Source of the DNA: JAWWPG01 sp038232255
Lineage (GTDB): Bacteria > Actinomycetota > Actinomycetes > Propionibacteriales > Nocardioidaceae
Direction: 5' to 3'
NCBI GenBank assembly: GCA_038232255.1
Contig: JBBSIF010000013.1
Coordinates: 1 to 34,611, forward strand
Length of the DNA: 34,611 bases
Under the pieces are notes generated by a model. That model did no database searches, was not told the origin of the DNA, and saw nothing but the letters and a program-made list of their open reading frames with translations. Below, piece by piece: positions 7,202 to 14,791 of the stretch; the stretch's first letter is position 1, and each line of letters starts with the position of its first letter. A program made the position numbers and the translations under genes.

Positions 7202-8716
7202 GTGCACCTGTCCGACAGCACACTCAGGGCCTGTGGTCGGCGTGCAGGCGTCCCTACGCAGGACCGCAGCCGACTGCGCCACTCAGTCGTCCATATCGGT
7301 GTGGGCGGGTTCCATCGGGCTCACCAGGCGGTCTACCTCGACTCTCTGCTGCGGACCGGTGAGACGGGGTGGGGAGAGATCGGCGTCGGCCTGCACTCCC
7401 CCGCGATGAAGCAGGCGCTGGCGCCCCAGGACTGCCTCTTCACCGTCGTGGAACGCGACGCGACGGGTGACTCGATCCGGATCGTCGGCTCGATCTGCGG
7501 ATACCTCTTCGCCCCCGACGACCCCGAGGCGGTCCTGCGAGCGTTGGCATCCCCCCGGACCCGGGTGGTGTCGCTCACGGTCACGGGCGGCGGCTACAAC
7601 CTCGACGCACACGGACGCTTCCGTGCCGACGCCGCCGACGTGAGCCACGACGTGCGCTCCCCTGCTCAGCCCCGGACCTGGTTCGGCTACCTGGTCGCAG
7701 CCCTCGAGCGGCGGCACACCGCCGGCCTGCCGGGTTTCACCGTGTTGTCGTGCGACAACGTGGCGGACAACGGCCGGGCGGCCCGCACAGCGGTGTTGTC
7801 GTTCGCGCGGCTGCGCGACGACAGGCTGGCGGACTGGATCGACCGCAACGTGACATTCCCCGAGAGCCTCGTCGACCGGATCACCCCGCAGACGAACGAC
7901 GCCCTGCGCACGCTCGTGAAGAAGCGCTGGGGTATCAAGGACCGGTGGCCGGTGGCCACCGAGCGGTACTCCGAGTGGGTGGTCGAGGACGAGTTCTGCA
8001 ACGGACGCCCTGACCTGGAGCGTGTCGGAGGGAGGTTCGTGTCCGACGTGTCGCCGTACAAGCTCGTCAAGACCCGGATGCTCAACGGCGCTCACACCGC
8101 CATGGCCTACCTGGGTCAGCTCGCCGGCTACCGAACCCCAGCGGAGGTGATGGCGAACTCGACCTTCGCCGCCTTCCTCGAGCTGATGCTGACCGACGAG
8201 ATCCAGCCGTGCCTGCCACTGGTCCCCTCTCTCGACCTCGCCACCTACCGGGCCTCGGTGCTCGAGCGGCTCGCCAACCCACGGGTGGGCGACACCATCG
8301 AGCGCCTGTGCGAGCGTGGCTCCACGAAGGTTCCGGGCTATCTCCTGCCCTCCCTGGCTGCGGCGCGGCGCTCCGGCCATCCCGCTCCGCTGCTGACGCT
8401 CGCTGTCGCAGGGTGGTTCCGGTTCCTGCGGGGCAGGGACGCAGCAGGGCGGTCCTTCGACGTCGTCGACCCCCGGCGCGAGTCGCTGCAGCGGCTGGCG
8501 TGGCTCGGCGGCACCGACCCAGGGCCGCTGCTCGCTGAGCGTGGCGTCATGGGTGATCTCGGTGACGACGGGCTCACCCGCCAAGGCCTCGAGCAGGCCC
8601 TTCGTCGGCTTGACCGCGGTGGGCCGCTCGCTGCGGTACGGCGCGAGGTCGAGAGAGCCGGCGTCGGCGTCCGGCTCGAGGTGGCGACACCGGTCGAGGC
8701 GCGGATCGGCGCCTGA
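7202..8716 (+). CDS. Mannitol dehydrogenase family (long-chain polyol) oxidoreductase
   Basis: NAD(P)-dependent polyol-specific long-chain dehydrogenase/reductase of about 504 residues. The N-terminal Rossmann motif is HIGVGGFHRAHQ; then come SCDNVADNGRAAR, FPESLVDRITP, the DEFCNGRPDLER block, and the catalytic KTRMLNGAHTAMAYLG segment with its K-x5-N-x2-H arrangement. The length matches mannitol 2-dehydrogenase and fructuronate/tagaturonate reductases (about 480-500), not the shorter mannitol-1-phosphate dehydrogenase (about 380). Substrates in the family include mannitol/fructose, arabinitol/xylulose and hexuronates; the sequence alone does not choose. I prefer the GTG at 7202, six nt after AGGGGGG; GTG 7199 is also possible. 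Two nt separate it from the HAD phosphatase gene, so the pair is almost certainly co-translated. Confidence 0.9.
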   Translation: MHLSDSTLRACGRRAGVPTQDRSRLRHSVVHIGVGGFHRAHQAVYLDSLLRTGETGWGEIGVGLHSPAMKQALAPQDCLFTVVERDATGDSIRIVGSICGYLFAPDDPEAVLRALASPRTRVVSLTVTGGGYNLDAHGRFRADAADVSHDVRSPAQPRTWFGYLVAALERRHTAGLPGFTVLSCDNVADNGRAARTAVLSFARLRDDRLADWIDRNVTFPESLVDRITPQTNDALRTLVKKRWGIKDRWPVATERYSEWVVEDEFCNGRPDLERVGGRFVSDVSPYKLVKTRMLNGAHTAMAYLGQLAGYRTPAEVMANSTFAAFLELMLTDEIQPCLPLVPSLDLATYRASVLERLANPRVGDTIERLCERGSTKVPGYLLPSLAAARRSGHPAPLLTLAVAGWFRFLRGRDAAGRSFDVVDPRRESLQRLAWLGGTDPGPLLAERGVMGDLGDDGLTRQGLEQALRRLDRGGPLAAVRREVERAGVGVRLEVATPVEARIGA

Positions 8717-8718
8717 GG

Positions 8719-9510
8719 ATGACGGTGACGAGCAACCCGCTCGCTGGCGTGCGGGTGCTGCTGTGCGATGCGGACGGCACCTTGTTCGCGTCGGAGGAGC
8801 CTGCCTTCGCCGCGTCCGCGGGGGTGACCAACGACTTCCTCAACAGTCTCGGTGTCGCCGTCACGTACTCGCCCGAGGAGCTGCGCCGCGCGACGACAGG
8901 CAAGAACTTCCGCGCGACTGCGGTCGACCTCTGCCGCGTTCACGGGGTGACAGTGGCGTCGGACTCGGCGGGGTCCGGCGAGTCCGTTCTGACGAGCACC
9001 CTTCTCGAGGAGTGGGTCGACGTGGAGCGTCGCACGGTCACCAAGCACCTGGCCACCGCACTGCGGCCGGACGCGGAGGTCAACGCCCGGCTCGCCGCGC
9101 TGGCGTCGCGATGCGCCCTCGCCGCGGTGAGCTCCAGTGCCACCGTGCGGCTGCGCGCGTGCCTGGAGGCCACGGGGATGGCCGACCTGTTCCCGCCTGA
9201 CGTGGTCTTCAGCGCCGAGGACTCGCTGGAGGTGCCCGTGAGCAAGCCGCATCCGGCGGTCTACCTGCTGGCGGGGCAGCGGCTGGGGTGCTCCGGCTCG
9301 ACCGCCCTCGCCGTCGAGGACTCGCCGACGGGAGCACAGTCGGCTGTCGCCGCAGGTTTCCCCACCATGGGCAATCTGCACTACGTCCCCCGTGAGGAGC
9401 AGCAGGAGCGCCGCGCCGCCCTCATGGACGCCGGTGTCGTCGGCGTCGCCGGGTCGTGGGGCGAGCTCGCGGGTCTGCTCGTGCGGTCGGCACCGAAGGA
9501 GCGCGGCTGA
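8719..9510 (+). CDS. HAD superfamily (IA-type) phosphatase
   Basis: A 263-residue haloacid-dehalogenase-like hydrolase with all four motifs: DADGT (nucleophile Asp17, acid/base Asp19), the Ser of AAVSSSATVR, the Lys of VSKPHPAVYLLAG, and the VEDSPTGAQSAV acidic motif. A helical cap lies between motifs I and II, as in beta-phosphoglucomutase-like sugar-phosphate phosphatases. It probably removes phosphate from a small sugar or polyol phosphate, but the substrate is not readable. The ATG is two nt after the polyol dehydrogenase stop, and the TagF-like gene follows after 40 nt. A fused HAD phosphatase plus mannitol-1-phosphate dehydrogenase is known as MtlD in Acinetobacter, so the adjacent pair here is suggestive; the dehydrogenase here is of the longer subtype. 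Confidence 0.88.
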   Translation: MTVTSNPLAGVRVLLCDADGTLFASEEPAFAASAGVTNDFLNSLGVAVTYSPEELRRATTGKNFRATAVDLCRVHGVTVASDSAGSGESVLTSTLLEEWVDVERRTVTKHLATALRPDAEVNARLAALASRCALAAVSSSATVRLRACLEATGMADLFPPDVVFSAEDSLEVPVSKPHPAVYLLAGQRLGCSGSTALAVEDSPTGAQSAVAAGFPTMGNLHYVPREEQQERRAALMDAGVVGVAGSWGELAGLLVRSAPKERG

Positions 9511-9550
9511 TGGGCGCGGCGGTCGGGAGCCCTCGGTCGGGAGGTCGCCC

Positions 9551-10633
9551 ATGAGAGTCGTCTACCACAGCTTCTACGGTCGGTACTCCGACAGCCCACG
9601 GGCGATCTTCGAGTCGCTGCGGGACCGCTCCGACCTCTCTCAGGTGTGGCTCGCGGACCCGAACCACCAGGGCGCCTTTCCGGCCGACGTCACGACGGTG
9701 CGGGTCCACGGTGCCGAGGCGCGGGACGCCTTGGAGTCCGCAGACCTGCTGGTCGCCAACACCCACACCGAGACGGAGTGGCGCAAGGGGCCGCACACGA
9801 CGTACCTGCAGACCTGGCACGGCACACCACTCAAGCGCGTCCACCGCGACGTGCTGTGGGCCCCTCCGGGACGGCTCAGCAGACTCGACCGGGACGTCGC
9901 GAAGTGGGACCTGCTGCTCTCACCGAACGCAGCGAGCACGCCGCGCCTTCGCCACGCGTTCCGCTATGACCGCGAGGTGTTGGAGAGCGGCTATCCACGC
10001 AACGACGTGCTGAACGCACCGGAACGGGACGCGCTCCGGCAGCGCGTGCGGCGCGCCCTCGGCGTGGACGACGGCACCGTGGCCGTGCTCTACACCCCGA
10101 CGTGGCGTGACGACGAGTTCTTCACCGACGACCGACGCAGCGCCCCGTTGGGTCTGGACTTCAGGCGCTGCATCGACGGTCTCGGCGCCGGCTACCGCAT
10201 CCTCGCCCGGTCGCACGCCTTGATGACGGGGCGCTCCGTGCCGCCCGAGGAGCGCGGGGTCGTGGACGTGTCGTACTACCCGGACATCGCGGAGCTCTAC
10301 CTGGCTGCCGACGTCCTCGTCACGGACTACTCCTCCGCGATGTTCGACTTCGCCGTCACCGGAAAGCCGATCGTCTACTACACGTATGACATGGAGCGGT
10401 ACCGCAGCTCGATCCGCGGGTTCTACTTCGACCTCTTCTCCGACGCCCCCGGTCCGGTCGTCGCAACGGTCGACGACCTCGTCGGCGCGCTGCGCGACAT
10501 CCCGGGCGGAGTTCCCCGCTACGCGGCGGCGTACGAGCGGTTCGTGGCGACGTACTGCCATCTGGAGGACGGTTCGGCGACCTCACGAGTGCTCGGGCGG
10601 CTGGGTCTGCTCGCGCCCGTGGCGACGGCCTGA
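9551..10633 (+). CDS. CDP-glycerol glycerophosphotransferase family protein (TagB/TagF-like)
   Basis: A 360-residue GT-B-like glycerophosphotransferase domain. Family blocks are YLQTWHGTPLKR (catalytic His), LLLSPNAAST, SGYPRNDVLN, VLYTPTWRDDEF, and DVLVTDYSSAMFDFAVTGKP, which contains the nucleotide/phosphate-binding Asp and Ser residues. In teichoic acid synthesis such enzymes move glycerol phosphate or ribitol phosphate from a CDP donor to a membrane-linked acceptor; other members build capsule or glycopolymer phosphates. There is no separate N-terminal domain, so it resembles TagB or a stand-alone TagF catalytic domain. The start at ATG 9551 follows a GGGAGGT site at 7 nt spacing; the open frame extends upstream in HAD shadow sequence. 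No CDP-glycerol or CDP-ribitol cytidylyltransferase is in the window. Confidence 0.9.
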   Translation: MRVVYHSFYGRYSDSPRAIFESLRDRSDLSQVWLADPNHQGAFPADVTTVRVHGAEARDALESADLLVANTHTETEWRKGPHTTYLQTWHGTPLKRVHRDVLWAPPGRLSRLDRDVAKWDLLLSPNAASTPRLRHAFRYDREVLESGYPRNDVLNAPERDALRQRVRRALGVDDGTVAVLYTPTWRDDEFFTDDRRSAPLGLDFRRCIDGLGAGYRILARSHALMTGRSVPPEERGVVDVSYYPDIAELYLAADVLVTDYSSAMFDFAVTGKPIVYYTYDMERYRSSIRGFYFDLFSDAPGPVVATVDDLVGALRDIPGGVPRYAAAYERFVATYCHLEDGSATSRVLGRLGLLAPVATA

Positions 10634-10697
10634 CCACGGGTCGAGAGGACTCGGCAGTCTGGGGGCGACCGGCTGGCGTTGTGCAAGACTTCGGCTC

Positions 10698-11264
10698 GTG
10701 AGCGCGCCGCCGGACGTCCCATCCGTCGTACGACGTGCGCTCGACCTCTCCCGCAGGCGCGGTTTCGTGACGTCCAGCCGCCTCGAGACCGGGCGCCTGC
10801 TCGCGACTCTGGCGGCGAGCCGGACAGGCACGCTGGGCGAGTGCGGAACGGGATGTGGCGTCGGCGCCGCCTGGCTGGTGAGCGCCGCGCGGGAGGGCAG
10901 CACTGTCGTCAGCGCGGAGCTGGACAGCGAGCTCGCCGCCGCCGTCGCGGACCTGTTCGGTTCCGACGAGCGGGTCCAGGTCGTCACCGGCGACTGGCAC
11001 GCCCTGTGCGAGAGCGGGCCGTTCTCGTTGCTGTTCCTCGACGTGCCGGAGGCGAAGCGCTCCGGCGCCGACGTGGTGGCGGACCTGTTGGAGCCGGGCG
11101 GCGTCGTGGTGCTCGACGACTTCCCGCCGTCGACGTGCTGGCCGCCGATCGACGACGGCCGTGTCGACACCGTGCGCCAGCAGTGGCTGACCGACGAGCG
11201 GTTCACGACCGTCGAGGTGATGGTCACCGACGATGCGGCTGTGCTGGTGGCCGCCAAGCGCTGA
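10698..11264 (+). CDS. Class I SAM-dependent methyltransferase (O-methyltransferase-like)
   Basis: A 188-residue Rossmann methyltransferase. The SAM site is GECGTGCGVGAAWL (motif I), followed by an acidic strand end VVSAELDSE that would bind the ribose hydroxyls, SLLFLDVPEAKR (motif IV region) and GGVVVLDDFPP. The overall pattern resembles caffeoyl-CoA/catechol-type O-methyltransferases, but the acceptor is unknown. I chose GTG at 10698 because the upstream frame belongs to the antisense and shadow region of the TagF-like gene; there is no clear ribosome-binding site. It follows the TagF-like gene by 64 nt and may be its own unit. Its 3' end faces serA with only 15 nt between the stops. Confidence 0.78.
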   Translation: MSAPPDVPSVVRRALDLSRRRGFVTSSRLETGRLLATLAASRTGTLGECGTGCGVGAAWLVSAAREGSTVVSAELDSELAAAVADLFGSDERVQVVTGDWHALCESGPFSLLFLDVPEAKRSGADVVADLLEPGGVVVLDDFPPSTCWPPIDDGRVDTVRQQWLTDERFTTVEVMVTDDAAVLVAAKR

Positions 11265-11279
11265 GGCGCCGTACTGGTC

Positions 11280-12863
11280 TCACAGGTCGATGCTGCGGGC
11301 CAGCTTCGCGTCGATGTGCTCCCGGATCGCTTCCAGGATCGTCGACGGCAGCATCGTGTCGAGCCGCAGCGCGACGAGTGCGAGCCCACCGCGCGCCTCT
11401 CGCGACACCTGCATCCCGGCGATGTTGATCTCGGCCGCACCGAGGATGCCGCCGACCGCCCCCACCATGCCCGGGCGGTCGTCGTAGGTCAGGAACACGA
11501 GATGACCACGTGGCTCGAGGTCCACCTCATAGCCGTTGACCTCGACGAGGCGCTCCCGCTGGTGGATGCCGACCAGCGTTCCCGACACCGACACCTGGCC
11601 GCCGTCGGCCATCGTGCCGCGCAGCGTCACGAGGTTGCGGTGGTCGGTGCTCTCGGCTTCCGTGACCAGCCGTACGACGAGACCACGCTCCTGCGCCAGC
11701 AGAGGAGCGTTGACGTAGGACACCGCCTCCTCGACTCCGTCGACGAAAACCCCTTTGAGGGCGGCCAGCTCGAGGACCCTCACGTCATGCTGGGTGATCT
11801 CGCCGCGCACCTCGACGTCGAGCTGCTGCGCGATCTCACCGGCCAGCGCGCTGAAGATGCGGCCGAGGCTCTCGGCCAGCGGGATACCGGGTCTGATGTC
11901 CTCGGCGATCACCCCGCCCTGGACGTTGACGGCGTCCGGCACCAGCGCCCCGCCCAGGGCCAGCCGCACGGACGCGGCCACCGAGACGCCGGCCCTCTCC
12001 TGGGCCTCCTCGGTGGAGGCACCGAGGTGCGGCGTCGCCACGACGTTGTCCAGCTCGAAGAGCGGTGAGTCGGTGCACGGCTCCTTGGTGAACACGTCGA
12101 GCCCCGCCGCCGCGATCCGGCCCTCCTTGAGCGCGTCGTACAGCGCCGCCTCGTCGACGATGCCGCCACGGGCAGCGTTGACCAGCACGGCCCGCGGCTT
12201 GCACCGGCTGAGCTGGTCGGCGCCGATGAGACCGGTGGTCTCCGGCGTCTTCGGCAGGTGGACGGTGATGAAGTCAGCCTGCGCCATCAGCTCCTCGAGG
12301 GGCACCAGCCGCACGCCGAGCTGAGCGGCGCGGCCCGCCTGCACGAACGGGTCGTAGGCGATGAGGCTCATGCCGAAGGCGGCGAGCCGTTGAGCCACCA
12401 GCACACCGATCCTGCCTAGGCCGACGATGCCGAGCGTCTTCTCGAAGAGCTCGGTTCCGGAGTACCGGCTGCGCTTCCACTCCCCGCCGCGCAGGGCGGC
12501 GTTCGCGGGAGCGATGTTGCGGGCAGCGGCGAGGAGCAGCCCGACGGCCAGCTCGGCGGCGCTGACGATGTTGGAGGTCGGGGCGTTGACGACCATCACG
12601 CCCGCCTGGGTCGCGGCCGGTACGTCGATGTTGTCGAGCCCGACACCGGCACGCGCGACGACCTTGAGGCGGGGTGCAGCCGCCAGCACCTCCGCGTCCA
12701 CCGTCGTCGCGCTGCGGACCAGCATCGCGTCGGCATCGGGTACGGCGCTGAGCAGCTGCGCCCGGTCCGCGCCGTTGCAGTGCCGGACGTCGAAGTCCGG
12801 CCCCAGCGCGTCGACGGTGGCGGGGCTCAGCTCCTCGGCGATGAGCACGACAGGCTTGACCAC
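11280..12863 (-). CDS. serA: D-3-phosphoglycerate dehydrogenase
   Basis: First enzyme of serine biosynthesis, oxidising 3-phosphoglycerate to 3-phosphohydroxypyruvate with NAD. The 527-residue length matches the long actinobacterial/Mycobacterium type: catalytic and NAD domains at about 1-315 (ARAGVGLDNID, GIVGLGRIG nucleotide motif, VNAARGGIVDEAAL with its catalytic Arg, and HLGASTEEAQ with the catalytic His), an intervening ASB domain at about 320-445, and a C-terminal ACT domain (LVFLTYDDRPGMVGAVGGIL, then NIAGMQVSR) that in the family binds serine for feedback inhibition. The start is GTG at 12863 with AAGGA 6-8 nt upstream. A degenerate ilvC-like gene ends 60 nt upstream, where actinobacterial ilvBNC normally precedes serA. 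Confidence 0.96.
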   Translation of the reverse strand: MVKPVVLIAEELSPATVDALGPDFDVRHCNGADRAQLLSAVPDADAMLVRSATTVDAEVLAAAPRLKVVARAGVGLDNIDVPAATQAGVMVVNAPTSNIVSAAELAVGLLLAAARNIAPANAALRGGEWKRSRYSGTELFEKTLGIVGLGRIGVLVAQRLAAFGMSLIAYDPFVQAGRAAQLGVRLVPLEELMAQADFITVHLPKTPETTGLIGADQLSRCKPRAVLVNAARGGIVDEAALYDALKEGRIAAAGLDVFTKEPCTDSPLFELDNVVATPHLGASTEEAQERAGVSVAASVRLALGGALVPDAVNVQGGVIAEDIRPGIPLAESLGRIFSALAGEIAQQLDVEVRGEITQHDVRVLELAALKGVFVDGVEEAVSYVNAPLLAQERGLVVRLVTEAESTDHRNLVTLRGTMADGGQVSVSGTLVGIHQRERLVEVNGYEVDLEPRGHLVFLTYDDRPGMVGAVGGILGAAEINIAGMQVSREARGGLALVALRLDTMLPSTILEAIREHIDAKLARSIDL

Positions 12864-12923
12864 GGTGGTTCCTTCGGACGTGGGCCCGGATCGCCCGACG
12901 GGTGCGGTCGCGAGAGCGACGGC

Positions 12924-13799
12924 TCAGTGTAGACCGGCGTCGGCCGAGCTCGACCAGGCGATCATGGAGCGAACCGCTCCCGCCGCCGGGCCGAAGGGAT
13001 CCGCGGTGGACGCGGCTCGGTCGCTGGCGCGGACAGCGGTCATCTTGGCGTCGAGGGTTCCTCTCCCGAGCTGGTCGGCGAAGCCTGCGAGGCCGTGGAT
13101 GCATGTCAGGTAGGCCACCTCCGGCCGGCAGCCGGACGCCACCAGCGAGTCGAAGCCCGCGCGGAGCAGCCGCAGCACCTCGTCGCCCAGCAGGGTGTCG
13201 GCGGTCTCTCGGGCGGTGCGGTACTCCTCCTCGCCAACCCGCAGGACGCCCGCCCGGGTGGCACCGACAGCCCGGGCGTAGGCGAGGGCGAGGTCCCAGG
13301 CGCTCCCGCTCGCGTCCTGCACCACGGCAGCGAACATCGCGACGCCTCTGCCCTGGCTGTACTCCTCCCGCAGCGTGGCACCGCCGGCCCAGGCGGCGAC
13401 GCGCACGACGTCCACGCCGGTGGCTGCGGCGTCGGTGGTGAACGGCGTCGCGTCGACTCCGGGCCCCAGCACCACCACGTCACCGGGGACCAGGTTCGCG
13501 AGCACGCCGGCTCGGAAGCCGCCGGCGACGGACTCGGTCAGCACCACGATGAGGTCCGCCTCCTCGCATGCCTCGTACGGCGCGACGACTCTGAGCCCCT
13601 CGGCCTCGGCGTCGGAAGCCCCAGGCCCGTCGGGCTCCAGCCCGATGCGGACGTCGACCCCGGAGTCGCGCAGGCAGCGGGCCGAAGCGGCCGCGAGGTC
13701 GTCGTACCCGATGACGGCAACGTTGCGGTCCTGGACGAGCGACAGGTCGGCGTCGTCGTCGACGAACCGCCGGCCCGGGACGCCACGGTCCTCGCTCAC
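12924..13799 (-). CDS. Degenerate ketol-acid reductoisomerase-like protein (probable pseudoenzyme)
   Basis: A 291-residue divergent IlvC paralog. The N-terminus (DDDADLSLVQDRNVAVIGY, 14-32), CLRDSGVDVRIGLEPDG, EADLIVVLTES, QDASGSAWDLALAYARAVGA (161-180), TRAGVL and AGFDSLVASGCRPEVAY track class I KARI closely. The working residues do not: the Rossmann GYGSQG turn reads GYDDLA (31-36), the APKGPGH lysine segment reads LGPGVDA (111-117), the metal-binding TDLFGEQ reads DTLLGDE (201-207), and the C-terminal YFECLHELK, whose two Glu residues bind metal, reads YLTCIHGLA (230-238). It is therefore unlikely to have KARI activity. The GTG start at 13799 overlaps the stop of the TIM-barrel-like gene by 4 nt, so the two are coupled. 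Function unknown; a regulatory or binding role is only a guess. Confidence 0.82.
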   Translation of the reverse strand: MSEDRGVPGRRFVDDDADLSLVQDRNVAVIGYDDLAAASARCLRDSGVDVRIGLEPDGPGASDAEAEGLRVVAPYEACEEADLIVVLTESVAGGFRAGVLANLVPGDVVVLGPGVDATPFTTDAAATGVDVVRVAAWAGGATLREEYSQGRGVAMFAAVVQDASGSAWDLALAYARAVGATRAGVLRVGEEEYRTARETADTLLGDEVLRLLRAGFDSLVASGCRPEVAYLTCIHGLAGFADQLGRGTLDAKMTAVRASDRAASTADPFGPAAGAVRSMIAWSSSADAGLH

Positions 13800-14740
13800 T
13801 GGTAGCTGACGAACTGGACCCGGGGCACCGCACGCAACAGGCTCCGCGGCGTGAACATGTCGACGTCCTCCCGGTAGAAGAGCTTGAAGCCGAGGACGAA
13901 CCTGCCCGGCCGGGCCACGTTGTGCAGGGTGGCCAGCTTGTTCTGCCGGTCGCCCCATCCGTCGACGTGCTGGACGATCGCGAGGCCCTTGAGCGGGGCA
14001 ATGTCAGCCAGGCCGCGCACCATGCTGGGGGTGAACTGGTGGATGACGAACAGCTTCTGCGGCAGGCGGTTGCGCCGCGCGATGCCGGCGGTGAACGCGG
14101 CCGTCTCGTTGACCTCGGCGGCGGTCACGGAGCCGAAGACGTGGGCCGGCACCTCGCCCGGGCCCATCCGCCACTCCGGGTCGAGCGCCAGGCCGACGTA
14201 AGGCTCCTTCAGCGCCCACGCGTACCGCTTGGCGACCGTCAGGAAGTCCGACCGGCCAGGCTGGAGGTCGAGGACGAGGAGCGCGTGGTTGCGCCGCGCC
14301 GCCGCCATGTAGGCCTCGACGGCGGTGCGGGGGATGTCGTGGCTGTAGGTTCCGTCCGGCCCCGCGGTTCCGTCCGCGACCGTCGCGATGAGCTCGTACA
14401 CGATCTGGACCCGCTTGCCGGACGCGGCCGCGTACGGGGCCGCAGCGGCCCGAAGCCGGTCGGTCACCTCGGCGATGGACCCGTCACCGAGAACGCCGAG
14501 CGAGTCCGTGCCGGCGGTGCCGTAGTAGGCGACGAGGAACGTGTCGTCGAAGACCGGCGCGGGATGCCACGGCGATGGCGTCGTCGCCGCGTCGGGTGTC
14601 TCGCCCGGACCGGCTCCTGGAGACGCGGGAAGGAGCGGAGGGGCAGTGAGACCGCTCGCCGCCGGCCAGAAGAGGGCGGCGGCGGCGACCAGCGCGGTGA
14701 CGACGAGTGCTGCGCTCGCCAGCCACACCTTCGCCACCAC
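13796..14740 (-). CDS. Membrane-anchored or secreted TIM-barrel-like protein of unknown function
   Basis: About 314 residues. The N-terminus carries a basic start and one hydrophobic segment (about 8-30), then a Pro/Ala/Thr-rich linker, so the rest should be outside the membrane. There is no lipobox Cys. The exported part contains eight evenly spaced strand-like segments ending in polar or acidic residues: FLVAYYG, VQIVYELIA, ALLVLDLQ, YVGLALDPEW, LFVIHQF, LAIVQHVDGW, FVLGFKLFYRED and VQFVSYQ. That is the pattern of a glycoside-hydrolase-like (beta/alpha)8 barrel, with E in YELI, D in LDLQ and D/E in LDPEW as candidate active residues. I do not recognise a named family. Three consecutive GTG codons open the frame; GTG 14740 is six nt after TAGCCT and is preferred. 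It overlaps the KARI-like gene by 4 nt. Confidence 0.7.
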   Translation of the reverse strand: MVAKVWLASAALVVTALVAAAALFWPAASGLTAPPLLPASPGAGPGETPDAATTPSPWHPAPVFDDTFLVAYYGTAGTDSLGVLGDGSIAEVTDRLRAAAAPYAAASGKRVQIVYELIATVADGTAGPDGTYSHDIPRTAVEAYMAAARRNHALLVLDLQPGRSDFLTVAKRYAWALKEPYVGLALDPEWRMGPGEVPAHVFGSVTAAEVNETAAFTAGIARRNRLPQKLFVIHQFTPSMVRGLADIAPLKGLAIVQHVDGWGDRQNKLATLHNVARPGRFVLGFKLFYREDVDMFTPRSLLRAVPRVQFVSYQ

Positions 14741-14746
14741 CACCGC

Positions 14747-14752
14747 AGGCTA
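14747..14752 (-). promoter_or_regulatory. Probable -10 element of the TIM-barrel/KARI-like operon
   Basis: TAGCCT on the minus strand stands six nt before the second of three GTG codons (14740), the leaderless spacing seen elsewhere in the window, and so also decides the start. Confidence 0.4.
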
Positions 14753-14791
14753 GCCGCCCGGTACGGCGAGAGCGGGGCGCCACACGGACAG

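Noticed and set aside
7202..8716. Mannitol-1-phosphate dehydrogenase (mtlD)
   Set aside because: The length of about 504 fits the mannitol 2-dehydrogenase/fructuronate reductase group better, so no symbol was given.
12924..13799. Functional ilvC
   Set aside because: The cofactor-binding glycines and most metal ligands are replaced, as read by eye against the class I pattern.
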